Source of the DNA: Mycolicibacterium peregrinum
Lineage (GTDB): Bacteria; Actinomycetota; Actinomycetes; Mycobacteriales; Mycobacteriaceae
Direction of reading: 5' to 3'
NCBI RefSeq assembly: GCF_001665625.1
Contig: NZ_LZSY01000110.1
Coordinates: 124,001-188,000 of the forward strand
DNA: 64,000 nt
In this document: positions 6,597 to 15,163 of the stretch, one piece after another
Numbering within the stretch: the first letter of the stretch is position 1
Layout: every line of letters starts with the position of its first letter
The notes under the pieces: generated by a model
Told to the model about the DNA's origin: nothing
Databases searched by the model: none
Seen by the model: only the letters and a program-made list of their open reading frames with translations
Made by a program: the position numbers and the translations under genes

Positions 6597-8756
6597 GCAA
6601 CCTTGACGCGGCTGCTGCTGGCCGAGCTCATAACGGATCAGCCGGGCACTGTTGGCCACCACGGCCACCGACGATGCGTTGTGCAGGACCGCGGCAAGAA
6701 CCGGCGACAGCGCGCCACCCGCCCCGATGAGTAGCCCGACTGCATTCACGGCGATCGACATCGCATAGTTCTGCTGGATCACGTCCACCGCCCGACCACC
6801 GAGGGCGCGAACATCGATCAGCCGGCGCAGATCATCACTGGCCAGTGCCACGTCGGCGGTCTCGACCGCCACATCGGTGCCACCGAGGCCCATCGCGATA
6901 CCGATGTCGGCCGCGGCGAGTGCGGGTGCATCGTTGACCCCGTCGCCGATCACCGCCACGGTATGCCCCTCGGCGTGGAGTTCACGCACGACCGCGAGTT
7001 TGTCTTCGGGCATCACCTCGGCGCGCCATTCGGTGATACCGAGTTCGTCGGCGACGGCCGCCGCGGCGTCGGGATGGTCGCCGGTCAGCATCACCATCCG
7101 GCGGATACCGGTCGCCCTCAGCTCCCGCAGAACCTCGGCAGCCTCGGGCCGGATCTCGTCCCGCAATCCGATCAGGCCGACGAGTTTTCCGTCGACAGCC
7201 AGCAGCAGCGGGGTCTCGGCACTCCGGCGAAGTTTGCCCACCCATTCCGAAGCCCGCTTGGTCACCCTGACCTTCTCCTGAGCCAGCAGCGACGGACTGC
7301 CCAGTAGCAACGTTCGCCCATCGGCCCTGGTCCGCATGCCGAGTCCGACAAGGACCTCGCACTCCTGGTGCGGGGGTATCTCGATGTGGCGTTCCTTGGT
7401 AGACCTCAGCACGGCGTCGGCCAACGGATGCCGTGCGTGGATCTCCGAACTCGCCGCATAGGCCAGAACTTGCTCGGGCTCCCAGTCTTTATGGAAGGCA
7501 ACCACATTGGTGACAATCGGGCGTCCGATCGTCAGCGTGCCCGTCTTGTCGAACACCATCGCATCGACCCGACCGGCCTCCTCGAGATGTGAGCCACCCT
7601 TGATGAGAATGCCGCGCCGGGCGCCGTTCCCGATCGCGGCGCTGATAGCCGTCGGTGTCGCCAGACCCACCGCACAGGGGCAGGCCACCAGCAGCATCGT
7701 CATCGCGCGACGCACATCCCTGGTGATCACCAGGGTCAGCGCCGACAACACGAAGGAGGCAGGCACAAAGCGTCGCGAAAAGTTCTCACCGACAGTCTGA
7801 ATGGGCGCCCGGTGCTGCTGCGCTTCCTCGACCCGGCTGATGATGCGCCCGATCGTGGTGTGGCGGCCGACTGCTTCGGCAGTGATGACCAACCTCCCGC
7901 GGACCACCACCGAACCCGCGTAGACCTGACTTCCCGTGGTCACCGCCACCGGCAGGTGCTCGCCGGTGATCGCCGACTGGTCGACGATGGCCTCGCCTTC
8001 GCTCACCACCCCGTCGACGGCAATGGCGACCTGCTCGTGGACCACCACCTCGTCACCGACCCGCACCCCGTCGATGGGCACCTCGACCTCGGTGCCGTCG
8101 GCGAGCCGCAACCACACCGTGTCCTGTGTGCCCTGCAGCAGATTGGCGATTGCCCGGCGGGTGCGGCGCAGAGTGAGATCCTGCAGATACTCACCGATGT
8201 TGAGCAGCCACAGGACGGTCAGCGCTACGACGTTTTCCCGCAGCACCAGACTGGCCACGGTGGCAGCCGAGACGAGAACGTCGGTGCCCGCACTGCGGTT
8301 TCCGGCCAGCGTCCGCAACGCGCCCCGCAAGAAGGGGTAACCCGTCACGATCGTCGCTCCGGTTGCAAACATCCGACTCGTCGGCCCGAGCAACGGCGGC
8401 CTGGCAAATATGTATCGCCGCACTCCCAGCAGCGCCAAGGCCAACGCGCCCAATGTCATTCGGACGATGTCGCCGTTATGGATGTCAGCCGATCGGGGTG
8501 TCCGAACTGGAACCAGATGCCGGGCAACCTCACCCGCCGTCGACATCGCGGTCATGACCGCGCTGCGGTCACAACGCTTCGGCGAGTACCACACCACGAC
8601 AGAAGCAGTCCGTGGGTAGGCATGAACGGCCCGCACACCTGGCACCTGATCGACGGCATCCTCTATCGCGACGGCGCGAAGCGAGTCACCCCGGAACCAG
8701 GGCGCGTGCACGCGCATCCGGCCTGCGGCGTCGGATACGACCTCGAGAGTGGCCAC
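6552..8756 (-). CDS. ctpC: P1B-type metal-transporting ATPase CtpC
   Basis: A 734-residue P-type ATPase closely resembling M. tuberculosis CtpC (Rv3270). It shows the metal-site motif ACPCAVGLATP in a membrane helix, the phosphorylation site DKTGTLT, a TGDHPD loop and GDGVNDAPA, plus an N-terminal domain without a CxxC metal-binding motif. CtpC exports zinc, and manganese has also been proposed. The GTG at 8756 lies six bases past the end of the pacL1 gene and gives the family N-terminus (VATLEVVSDAAGRM). It forms an operon with pacL1 behind a Zur-like box, which is unexpected for an exporter. Its end overlaps the convergent Cys-rich gene by 45 bases. Confidence 0.9.
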   Translation of the reverse strand: MATLEVVSDAAGRMRVHAPWFRGDSLRAVAIEDAVDQVPGVRAVHAYPRTASVVVWYSPKRCDRSAVMTAMSTAGEVARHLVPVRTPRSADIHNGDIVRMTLGALALALLGVRRYIFARPPLLGPTSRMFATGATIVTGYPFLRGALRTLAGNRSAGTDVLVSAATVASLVLRENVVALTVLWLLNIGEYLQDLTLRRTRRAIANLLQGTQDTVWLRLADGTEVEVPIDGVRVGDEVVVHEQVAIAVDGVVSEGEAIVDQSAITGEHLPVAVTTGSQVYAGSVVVRGRLVITAEAVGRHTTIGRIISRVEEAQQHRAPIQTVGENFSRRFVPASFVLSALTLVITRDVRRAMTMLLVACPCAVGLATPTAISAAIGNGARRGILIKGGSHLEEAGRVDAMVFDKTGTLTIGRPIVTNVVAFHKDWEPEQVLAYAASSEIHARHPLADAVLRSTKERHIEIPPHQECEVLVGLGMRTRADGRTLLLGSPSLLAQEKVRVTKRASEWVGKLRRSAETPLLLAVDGKLVGLIGLRDEIRPEAAEVLRELRATGIRRMVMLTGDHPDAAAAVADELGITEWRAEVMPEDKLAVVRELHAEGHTVAVIGDGVNDAPALAAADIGIAMGLGGTDVAVETADVALASDDLRRLIDVRALGGRAVDVIQQNYAMSIAVNAVGLLIGAGGALSPVLAAVLHNASSVAVVANSARLIRYELGQQQPRQGCSVASTHPDEAPISS

Positions 8757-8761
8757 AGCAC

Positions 8762-9046
8762 TCAGTGGTCGTGCGAATGCCCGGCATCGGCGACGGCGGG
8801 AGGCGGTACTTCCTCGCCGATCCGTTCGCGCGCCTCCGCCATCACATCGGCGACTTTCAGGCGGGCCGACTCGGCGCCTTCTTCGGCTTTGCGGGCACCG
8901 CGCAACGCCCACGCGGTCGTCGTCACCGCAGCTTCCCGAATCGGCGCCTTGGCCACGGCCTTACGTAAGCCGTCGTATGCCGCCACCCCGACCGCGCCGG
9001 TGACGACCGTTGTCGCTGCCTTCGCAAGCAAGCCATGCCACACCAT
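8762..9046 (-). CDS. PacL1-like metallochaperone partner of CtpC (DUF1490)
   Basis: A 94-residue protein beginning MVWHGLLAKAATTVVTGAVG, a single N-terminal hydrophobic helix, followed by an Ala/Glu/Arg-rich amphipathic region and the C-terminal tail AGHSHDH. It corresponds to Rv3269 (PacL1), which scaffolds CtpC in the membrane and binds zinc through its C-terminal acidic/His motif. Here that tail is His-rich (three His and one Asp in the last six residues). The ATG at 9046 is 23 bases from a Zur-like palindrome, and ctpC follows after five bases. Confidence 0.85.
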   Translation of the reverse strand: MVWHGLLAKAATTVVTGAVGVAAYDGLRKAVAKAPIREAAVTTTAWALRGARKAEEGAESARLKVADVMAEARERIGEEVPPPAVADAGHSHDH

Positions 9047-9068
9047 GTGCCCAGCCTAGCCCCACCCG

Positions 9069-9091
9069 ATGAAAATGATAGTCATTTGCAT
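9069..9091. promoter_or_regulatory. Candidate Zur (FurB) box between pacL1 and permease genes
   Basis: The segment has inverted half-sites ATGAAAATGA and TCATTTGCAT separated by TAG. It is the only AT-rich block in the 79-base divergent region between pacL1 (start 9046, minus) and the permease (start 9126, plus), so one operator may control both directions. The half-sites match the other boxes in this island in the AAATGA/TCATTT core. Confidence 0.7.
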
Positions 9092-9125
9092 CCCGCCCAG
9101 CTGGTTCCCACCTGGGGCTGGCATC

Positions 9126-10133
9126 ATGTCCGCCGTGGCCATGACATCGGCAGCATTGCGCTGGCGACCGACATCCATGCAGGTGCTGGTGTTCGGGATC
9201 ATCGCGTTGGCCCTGGCAGGCAACGCCATGCGCAGTTTCGTCGACGGCACCCCCGACGTGGCGACTGCGGCCACGGTGTTCTGCGGCGTGTTCGTCCAGG
9301 CGTTGCCGTTTCTGGCGCTCGGGGTGGTGATCAGCGGCCTGATCGCGGTCTTCGCGACACCCGACCGGTTGGCCCGGTGGCTGCCGCGACGCACCGGCAC
9401 GGCAATCCTGGCCGCGGGTATCGGTGGCGCGGCGCTACCTGGGTGCGAATGCGGGTCGGTTCCGGTGGCACGCCGACTTTTCGGAGATGACACGGGCGGC
9501 GCGGTGGGCGCGGCGGCGCTGACGTTCATGCTCGCGGCACCGGCCATCAATCCAGTCGTGCTGGTGGCAACCGCCGTCGCGTTTCCCGGTCATCCACAGA
9601 TGGTTGTCGCCAGGTGCGTGGCCTCGCTGTGTACCGCGCTGATCATGGGAGTCGCATGGGCCCGGTTCGGCCGCCCGGAATGGATCACCCGCAGACTGCC
9701 GCGACCTCACCACAGCGACGGCTCGAAGTGGCTGCTGTTCACCGAAGCCGCCCGACACGATTTCCTGTCGGCATGCTCGTACCTGGTTGTCGGGGCGGCC
9801 GCCGCAGCGGCCCTGCACGTACTCGTGCCGACCTGGGTGTACGAGCATCTGGCCGGCCAGATGATCCTGGGCGTCATCACCATGGCCCTGCTCGCCGTGG
9901 TGCTGGCGTTGTGTTCGGAGGCCGACGCCTTCGTCGCGGCCAGCCTGACCATGCTGCCGCTGCTGCCGCGACTGGTGTTCCTGGTGGTCGGGCCCGCCGT
10001 CGATATCAAGCTGTTCGCGATGCAGGCCGGAATGTTCGGCCGGGCCTTCGCGATTCGCTTCGCGCCCGTGACGTTCCTGGTCGCCACGCTCGTCGCGACC
10101 GGTGTCGGACTGCTGATCGTGGGACCGCAGTGA
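9126..10133 (+). CDS. Permease of the DUF318/ArsP_1 family (YcgR-like)
   Basis: A 335-residue polytopic membrane protein with about eight helices. After the second or third helix comes PGCECGSVPVARRL, the cysteine motif typical of DUF318 permeases (PF03773), and a similar hydrophobic core recurs in the second half (LCSEADAFVAASL). The ATG at 9126 was chosen because the longer frame would start inside the Zur-like box; ATG 9141 is an alternative. It overlaps the next gene by four bases. In Bacillus the homologous pair is YcgR/YcgQ. The control site suggests metal transport or delivery during zinc shortage, but the substrate is unproven. Confidence 0.75.
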   Translation: MSAVAMTSAALRWRPTSMQVLVFGIIALALAGNAMRSFVDGTPDVATAATVFCGVFVQALPFLALGVVISGLIAVFATPDRLARWLPRRTGTAILAAGIGGAALPGCECGSVPVARRLFGDDTGGAVGAAALTFMLAAPAINPVVLVATAVAFPGHPQMVVARCVASLCTALIMGVAWARFGRPEWITRRLPRPHHSDGSKWLLFTEAARHDFLSACSYLVVGAAAAAALHVLVPTWVYEHLAGQMILGVITMALLAVVLALCSEADAFVAASLTMLPLLPRLVFLVVGPAVDIKLFAMQAGMFGRAFAIRFAPVTFLVATLVATGVGLLIVGPQ

Positions 10134-10837
10134 GCCGGGAAACTGAGAACGCCTTGCTGCTGCTGATCGGCGTCAGCACGGCGATCATCACACTCACCGG
10201 CGCCTTCACCCGGTACGTGAAACCGTCGCTGCTTCCCTACCTGGCCGCCACCTCCGTGCTGCTGATCGTGCTGGCCCTGGCATCGATCGTGGCCGATATC
10301 CGGCACGGTCGCGACGAGGAACCCGCGCATCACGACCATTCCCACCGACGGGGTACGGCCTGGCTGCTGCTGATCCCGATCGCGCTGCTGGCATTCGTCG
10401 TGCCACCGGCGATCCGCCCGCAGGCCGCGTCGGTGTCCGAAGTCTCCACCGATGTGCTGAGGCGCGCTTTCCCTCCCCTTCCCGACGGCCGGGCACCGGA
10501 AATCTCGCTGCCCGACGTGCTGACGCGAGTGGCTCAAGACAGTGCAGGCACCCTCGATGGCCGAACCGTGACCGTCTCCGGTTTCACGATGCGTGACGGT
10601 GAGCGCACAGATCTGGCCCGAGTGGTGATCATCTGTTGTGCCGCAGACGCTCAGCTGGCCCGCATCCACCTGTCCGGGCCGGCTGCCAATCAGTTGGCCG
10701 AGTATCCGGAGAACACCTGGATCAAAGTCGAGGGCACGATCCCCGCGGGACAAAGCGATTCGAGCCGAGGCAGTATTCCGACGATGACTGCCCTGAGCGC
10801 GGTCCGTACCGAGCCGCCGGCACGGCCCTACGCCTGA
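10130..10837 (+). CDS. TIGR03943-family permease partner (YcgQ-like)
   Basis: A 235-residue protein with two N-terminal helices (about 8-28 and 36-56), a His-rich cytoplasmic or periplasmic loop containing HHDHSH (67-72), a third helix (77-94) and a C-terminal globular domain with RVVIICCAADAQLARI and NTWIKVEGTI. This is the layout of TIGR03943 proteins, which accompany DUF318 permeases. The GTG start at 10130 overlaps the permease stop (GTGA). The His cluster is a plausible zinc-binding site. The last ten bases overlap the end of the FhuF-like gene on the opposite strand. Confidence 0.75.
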   Translation: MSRETENALLLLIGVSTAIITLTGAFTRYVKPSLLPYLAATSVLLIVLALASIVADIRHGRDEEPAHHDHSHRRGTAWLLLIPIALLAFVVPPAIRPQAASVSEVSTDVLRRAFPPLPDGRAPEISLPDVLTRVAQDSAGTLDGRTVTVSGFTMRDGERTDLARVVIICCAADAQLARIHLSGPAANQLAEYPENTWIKVEGTIPAGQSDSSRGSIPTMTALSAVRTEPPARPYA

Positions 10838-11493
10838 CCGCGCGGTCTCGTCAGTGCACAGTCCCCGCAGTTGGAACCGCCGGGCACCCGGTAGTAGAGG
10901 CAGCAGCTGCGGCGGCGGAATGTCAGCCCGGTCAGGTCGCCCGCCCCGACCAATTCTCCCGTGGTCAACAATGATTCGGTGACGTCCCGCACGTCGTCAC
11001 GTAAATCCGGTCGGGCCCCGGCCAGCTCATGTGCGGCCGCCACCAGAGCGGCAGCGGCATTGCCGTAGAGCAGCCCCGACGCCATCTTGACCTTGAGCCC
11101 GGCGGCCAGCGGCTCCAGGTGCTCGGTGATCACCAGTCGGTACAGCTGCTGTGGCAGTGCGCCGTCGACGGGTGTGCCCACGGCCATCGGCAGCCGGAGC
11201 TCGGTACTGGTGGAACGACGCTGCAGATCGGTCAGCTCGGGCAGCACTCCGTACTGCAGCGCACCGGCCAGCAGCGGTGACCACAACCGCGATGCGTGGC
11301 TGAACTGAACCAGGGAGGCACCGATACGCAGATCCGTCGTGCGGTATCCGGCCGTGGTCTTGGCGACGAGGTCCGCGCAGCCGTCGTCATAGCAGCGTTG
11401 CACCGGAACCCAGCCGGCCGGGTCGCCACCGACGGTGATCGCGAAGAACCCTCCGAGCAAGGCGATTTCGCCGAGTTGGGTACCGATGTTCAC
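10828..11493 (-). CDS. FhuF-like (2Fe-2S)-binding reductase
   Basis: A 221-residue protein whose C-terminus carries the [2Fe-2S] signature of ferric siderophore reductases of the FhuF family: CC, ten residues, then CxxC (CCLYYRVPGGSNCGDC). The rest is FhuF-like, including FAITVGGDPAGWVPVQ near the N-terminus. The GTG at 11493 overlaps the stop of the ATPase gene (GTGA), making it the last gene of the riboswitch-led ABC operon. FhuF proteins reduce ferric siderophores after uptake; behind a cobalamin riboswitch a corrinoid-related reduction is an alternative inference. Confidence 0.75.
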   Translation of the reverse strand: MNIGTQLGEIALLGGFFAITVGGDPAGWVPVQRCYDDGCADLVAKTTAGYRTTDLRIGASLVQFSHASRLWSPLLAGALQYGVLPELTDLQRRSTSTELRLPMAVGTPVDGALPQQLYRLVITEHLEPLAAGLKVKMASGLLYGNAAAALVAAAHELAGARPDLRDDVRDVTESLLTTGELVGAGDLTGLTFRRRSCCLYYRVPGGSNCGDCALTRPRGQA

Positions 11494-12269
11494 GATGTCG
11501 CCACCGCCCTGGGCACAACGCCGACCTGAGGCCTGCCTGCGTCGACGGTGATGCGGGCGGCGACCCCGTACACGTCGGCAAGCAAATCCACGGTGAGGAC
11601 CTCCACCGGGGTCCCGATCGTCACCACTTCTCCGCCGTCGAGCACACAGATCCGATCGCAATACGCGGCAGCGAGATTCAGGTCGTGCAGTGCGGCGATC
11701 ACCGTCGCTCCCGTGTCCCGCAGCAGGCGCAGGGCCTCGTGCTGATGACGCAGATCGAGGTGGTTCGTGGGTTCGTCGAGCACGATGACGTCGGTGCGCT
11801 GGGCCAGCGCGCGAGCGATGAGCACCCGTTGCTTCTGCCCGCCGGAAAGCCGACCATAATCGGCGCCGCTCAGGTCCGCGATGTCCAGTGCCGCCATCGC
11901 CCCGCCGATGATCTCGCGGTCCTCACGGCTGTCGGCCGCGAAGGACCGCTTGTACGGTGTGCGGCCCATCGCGACCATGTCGTACACGGTGAGTTCGAAA
12001 TCGCCGGTGGCTTCCTGTAATACCGCCGCCACCCGGCGCGCGGCCTGCTTGCCCGGAATCTTCCACACGTCGGTGCCGTCGACCAGCACCCGTCCGGCAC
12101 TCGGCCGCAGAGCCCGGTACAGCGTGCGCAGCAACGTCGTCTTTCCCGCCCCGTTCGGGCCGACCACGGCCAGCACCTCACCTGCGGCCACTGCCAGCGA
12201 GACATCGGTGACCACCGGCTTGCCGCGCATCGACACCGACACCGCGTCGAACACCACCTCTACCGTCAC
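11490..12269 (-). CDS. ABC transporter ATPase (BtuD/FecE type)
   Basis: A 259-residue nucleotide-binding subunit with Walker A GPNGAGKTT, signature LSGGQKQR, Walker B VIVLDEPTNHLD and switch HDLNLAA, all characteristic of the iron-siderophore/vitamin B12 class. The GTG at 12269 overlaps the permease stop. With the upstream binding protein and permease it forms an importer; the cobalamin riboswitch in front of the operon favours corrinoid over siderophore as cargo. Confidence 0.85.
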   Translation of the reverse strand: MTVEVVFDAVSVSMRGKPVVTDVSLAVAAGEVLAVVGPNGAGKTTLLRTLYRALRPSAGRVLVDGTDVWKIPGKQAARRVAAVLQEATGDFELTVYDMVAMGRTPYKRSFAADSREDREIIGGAMAALDIADLSGADYGRLSGGQKQRVLIARALAQRTDVIVLDEPTNHLDLRHQHEALRLLRDTGATVIAALHDLNLAAAYCDRICVLDGGEVVTIGTPVEVLTVDLLADVYGVAARITVDAGRPQVGVVPRAVATS

Positions 12270-13285
12270 ACCCCGGCCTTTCGTCGCATCAGCCACAGGA
12301 AGAACGGCCCGCCGACCAGTGCGGTCAGGATCCCGACGGGCAGTTCCTCCGGGGTGGCCACGGTCCTGGCCACGATGTCGCACGACACCAGGAATGCCGC
12401 CCCCAGCAATGCGGCAGCCGGCAGCGCCTTGCGGTGGTCGGCCCCGACCAGCAGCCGCACCACATGCGGCATGATCAGCCCGACGAATCCGATCGTGCCG
12501 CTGACCGCGACCATGGCGCCGACCATCAGCGCCACGACGACGAACATCCCGGCCCGGAACCGGTGGACATCGAGCCCCAGCGAGGCAGCCGCCTCCTCAC
12601 CGGTGTAGAGCAGGTTCAGCGATCGGGTGAAGGCCAAGAGCACCAATACGCCGAGGAACACAGCCAGCGCGGGCACCCAGACCATGCGCCAGGTGGTCCC
12701 GCCCAGGCCGCCGAGCATCCACCGCACCGCCGACTGTGTCTTGTGCGGATCGTCAGAAGTCACGATCATCAGGCTGGCCAGCGCGGACAGCACTTCGGCC
12801 ACCGCCACGCCGGCCAAAACCAACCGCACGGTCGTCATCCGCCCACCCGAACGAGCCAGGACGTAAACCGCAACGAGTGCGAGGAAGGCCCCGAGGAAGG
12901 CCGCCAGTGGCAAGGTCAGCGCCTGCAGCGCGCCCGCACCGAACACGAGCATTGCGACGGCGCCGACCGATGCTCCCGAGGAGACACCCAGCAGCATCGG
13001 ATCGGCAAGCGGGTTGCGCACCACGGCCTGCAACGCCATCCCGCACGCCGCCAGGCCGGCACCGACCACCGCCCCCAGCACGACGCGCGGCAGCCGGGCG
13101 TCGAGCACGATGGATTCCCGGACCGCAGGCCAACTCTGCTCGACGAGGCCCGGATGCACGGAGTGCAACACGATGGCCCACACCTGCCCCGGCGGGATCG
13201 AGACCGAACCGACGGCGACCCCGGCGGTCATCGTCGTCAGCAGCAGCCCCGCCAACCCGGCGAGGACCAGCCGGTAGGGAATCAC
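12266..13285 (-). CDS. ABC transporter permease (BtuC/FecCD type)
   Basis: A 339-residue permease of the FecCD family with about nine to ten helices. Family hallmarks are RLPRVVLGAVVGAGLAACGMALQ, NPLADPMLLGVSSGA and the coupling-loop region GTIGFVGLIMPHVVRLLVG. The GTG start at 13285 overlaps the stop of the binding-protein gene by four bases. One permease gene implies a homodimer, as in BtuCD. Confidence 0.9.
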   Translation of the reverse strand: MIPYRLVLAGLAGLLLTTMTAGVAVGSVSIPPGQVWAIVLHSVHPGLVEQSWPAVRESIVLDARLPRVVLGAVVGAGLAACGMALQAVVRNPLADPMLLGVSSGASVGAVAMLVFGAGALQALTLPLAAFLGAFLALVAVYVLARSGGRMTTVRLVLAGVAVAEVLSALASLMIVTSDDPHKTQSAVRWMLGGLGGTTWRMVWVPALAVFLGVLVLLAFTRSLNLLYTGEEAAASLGLDVHRFRAGMFVVVALMVGAMVAVSGTIGFVGLIMPHVVRLLVGADHRKALPAAALLGAAFLVSCDIVARTVATPEELPVGILTALVGGPFFLWLMRRKAGV

Positions 13286-14265
13286 GCAAACCGGTCCGGG
13301 TGCAGCTGTCGCGCCAGCGACTCCACCGCCCGGCCCACCCGCACGCCGACGACCACCGATGACAGCGGAAGCACGGCGAACCTCTGCTGCTCGACAGCCG
13401 GAACATGCTGCAGCAGAGGATGCTCGGTGAGGAATCGCTTCTTGTCCTCGACCGGCCGATCCCCGTAGTCATAGATCACGATGACCTCGGGTGCGCGCTC
13501 GGCGAACTGCTCGAACGACACGTCAGCCCAAACCTTGGGGACATCGGCGAACACGTTGGCTCCGCCGGCCTCTTCGATCATCAGGTTGCCGATGCCTTTG
13601 CCGCCCGAGGTGAACACCGTTGCCTCGCCACTGTCATAGACAGCGACGCGTATCGGCTGGGTCCCGCGTAGTTTCGCCTCGGACTGCGCCAACTCGCCGT
13701 GGAGCTTCTCGAGCTGCTGCTCGGCGCGGTCGGGGACACCGAAAATGTCTCCGATAGTCCGGATTTCGTCGTCCACGGCCGACATCGTCACGGGCTCGTC
13801 CCGGCAATCCTCGATGTTGAGGTAGGTGTGGACCCCGGCATCGGCCAGCCGCTGCCGACCACGGCCCTCCTTCTCGTCGAACGCGCTGTCCCAGCCGCCG
13901 TAGACGAAATCGGGTTCGGTGGCCAGCAACGACTCGTAGGACGGGTACTCCTTGGCCAGTACCGGAATACTGTCGTAGGCGGCCTGGTACTCGGGCAGGA
14001 TCCGATCGTCGAGATAGGACGTGCCGGCCATGGAATTCTCCAGGCCCAGCGCCAACAGCACCTCGATCGCGTGCTGGTTGAGCGCGACTGCGCGAGTAGG
14101 CGGATGTTCATAGGTCGAGCTGACGCCGCAATTGTCCACGGTGACCGGGAATCCCGGTGGGGCGCCGCCTGCGGTGTCGGGCGCCGCGGTCGAGGCGCAC
14201 CCCGATACCAGTAGCACCGATGCCAGTCCGGCGGTCAGCCAACGAGCAGCCATGGGCGTACCCAT
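13282..14265 (-). CDS. Substrate-binding lipoprotein of a probable cobalamin ABC transporter (BtuF-like)
   Basis: A 327-residue cluster A-2-type (FecB/BtuF) binding protein with a lipoprotein signal, lipobox VSGC with Cys23. Two lobes follow: RAVALNQHAIEVLLALGLENSMAG opens the first, and PIRVAVYDSGEATVFTSGG begins the second, joined by a long helix. The ATG at 14265 gives a good signal peptide; ATG 14253 is equally possible and sits further from the GGAGAGG sequence. A cobalamin riboswitch ends 37 bases upstream, which is the main evidence for B12 or a precursor as ligand; by sequence alone siderophores or haem cannot be excluded. Confidence 0.75.
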   Translation of the reverse strand: MGTPMAARWLTAGLASVLLVSGCASTAAPDTAGGAPPGFPVTVDNCGVSSTYEHPPTRAVALNQHAIEVLLALGLENSMAGTSYLDDRILPEYQAAYDSIPVLAKEYPSYESLLATEPDFVYGGWDSAFDEKEGRGRQRLADAGVHTYLNIEDCRDEPVTMSAVDDEIRTIGDIFGVPDRAEQQLEKLHGELAQSEAKLRGTQPIRVAVYDSGEATVFTSGGKGIGNLMIEEAGGANVFADVPKVWADVSFEQFAERAPEVIVIYDYGDRPVEDKKRFLTEHPLLQHVPAVEQQRFAVLPLSSVVVGVRVGRAVESLARQLHPDRFA

Positions 14266-14301
14266 CCTCTCCGGGGAGATCCGCCCCAGTGCGTGCGAGG
14301 T

Positions 14302-14410
14302 GGCGACTGCGGTGTGTATCTGGCTCTCGACGACCAGCAAGAACTGGTCGATCGATCACAGTGGCGGGACCGCGCCGGATTCACACCGGCTTCCACGATC
14401 CGCAGTCGCC
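14302..14410 (-). ncRNA. Cobalamin riboswitch upstream of the btuF-like operon
   Basis: On the minus strand the conserved order of a cobalamin riboswitch is present: GGAAGCCGGTGTGAATCC, then the B12 box CCGCCACTGTGA, a variable hairpin, and GAGAGCCAGATACAC. It is closed by an 11-bp perfect P1 helix, GGCGACTGCGG (14400-14410) with CCGCAGTCGCC (14302-14312). It begins 20 bases after the rpsR2 stop and ends 37 bases before the binding-protein ATG. There is no obvious terminator, and the GGAGAGG site follows directly, so control of translation start is more likely. Confidence 0.9.
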
Positions 14411-14430
14411 CTATCGCCGTCGATGGTAGG

Positions 14431-14694
14431 TCAGGCCGGCCCGACGACTGGCAGCAGCGCCATCTCCCTGGCGTTCTTGATCGCCGTGGCGACCTGGCGC
14501 TGTTGCTGCGGGGTGAGCCCGGTGATGCGCCGGGACCGGATCTTGCCCCGCTCGCTGATGAACGTGCGCAGCAGGTGGACGTCCTTGTAGTCGACCTCGG
14601 TCACCCCGAGGGCCTTCAGCTGATTGCGCCTCGGCTTCTTGAGATCGATGGCCGGCGGCCGCTTCTTGTTGTTCTTCCGGGAATTCGCCGCCAT
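14431..14694 (-). CDS. rpsR2: Alternative (zinc-independent) ribosomal protein S18
   Basis: An 87-residue S18 (core [31 protein letters not shown]) with no cysteine, unlike zinc-binding C+ S18. It replaces the zinc form in the 30S subunit when zinc is scarce. The ATG at 14694 overlaps the rpsN2 stop (TGATG). It closes the rpmB2-rpmG2-rpsN2-rpsR2 operon, the same order as Rv2058c-Rv2055c, and is followed after 20 bases by a cobalamin riboswitch with no visible terminator between. Confidence 0.93.
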   Translation of the reverse strand: MAANSRKNNKKRPPAIDLKKPRRNQLKALGVTEVDYKDVHLLRTFISERGKIRSRRITGLTPQQQRQVATAIKNAREMALLPVVGPA

Positions 14695-14999
14695 CACCAA
14701 CTCGACTTCCGTACGCCGGGCAGTTCACCGCGGTGCGCCAGTTCGCGCACCCGGACTCGCGACAGGCCGAACTTGCGCAGATGCCCACGTGGTCGCCCGT
14801 CGACCGCGTCCCGGTTGCGCAATCGGACCGGGCTGGAATCGCGCGGCAACCGTTGCAGCGCCGACACCGCCGCGGCCTTCTGCTCACGCGTGCTCTCCGG
14901 ATTGCGGATGGCCTCTTTGAGCTCGGCCCGCCGTTCGGCGTAGCGCTCCACGAGCTTCCGGCGCTGCTCGTTCTTGACGATCTTGGATCGCTTGGCCAT
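14694..14999 (-). CDS. rpsN2: Alternative (zinc-independent) ribosomal protein S14
   Basis: A 101-residue long-form S14 ([16 protein letters not shown] to [15 protein letters not shown]) entirely without cysteine, in contrast to the 61-residue zinc-ribbon S14 encoded in the main ribosomal operon of mycobacteria. Start and stop overlap the neighbours as TGATG on both sides. It is controlled by the Zur-like box upstream of rpmB2. Confidence 0.95.
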   Translation of the reverse strand: MAKRSKIVKNEQRRKLVERYAERRAELKEAIRNPESTREQKAAAVSALQRLPRDSSPVRLRNRDAVDGRPRGHLRKFGLSRVRVRELAHRGELPGVRKSSW

Positions 15000-15163
15000 C
15001 AGCGCTCCTCACGGAATTCGACGTGGCGGCGGATGACGGGGTCGTACTTGCGCAGCACGATCCGGTCCGGGTCGTTGCGGCGGTTCTTGCGGGTGACGTA
15101 GGTGTACCCGGTCCCCGCGGTCGACTTCAGCTTCACGATCGGCCGAATATCGGTGCTGGCCAT
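14999..15163 (-). CDS. rpmG2: Alternative (zinc-independent) ribosomal protein L33
   Basis: A 54-residue L33 read directly from the minus strand ([20 protein letters not shown], then [10 protein letters not shown], ending HVEFREER). It contains no cysteine, so both CxxC pairs of the zinc form are missing. It overlaps rpmB2 upstream and rpsN2 downstream as TGATG, which suggests strict translational coupling and equal production of the four proteins. Confidence 0.93.
   Translation of the reverse strand: MASTDIRPIVKLKSTAGTGYTYVTRKNRRNDPDRIVLRKYDPVIRRHVEFREER

Noticed and set aside
10828..14265. Reading the ABC-FhuF operon as a siderophore importer under iron control
   Set aside because: No IdeR-type box (TTAGGTTAGSCTAACCTAA shape) was seen, whereas a full cobalamin riboswitch precedes the operon; siderophore cargo remains only a fallback.
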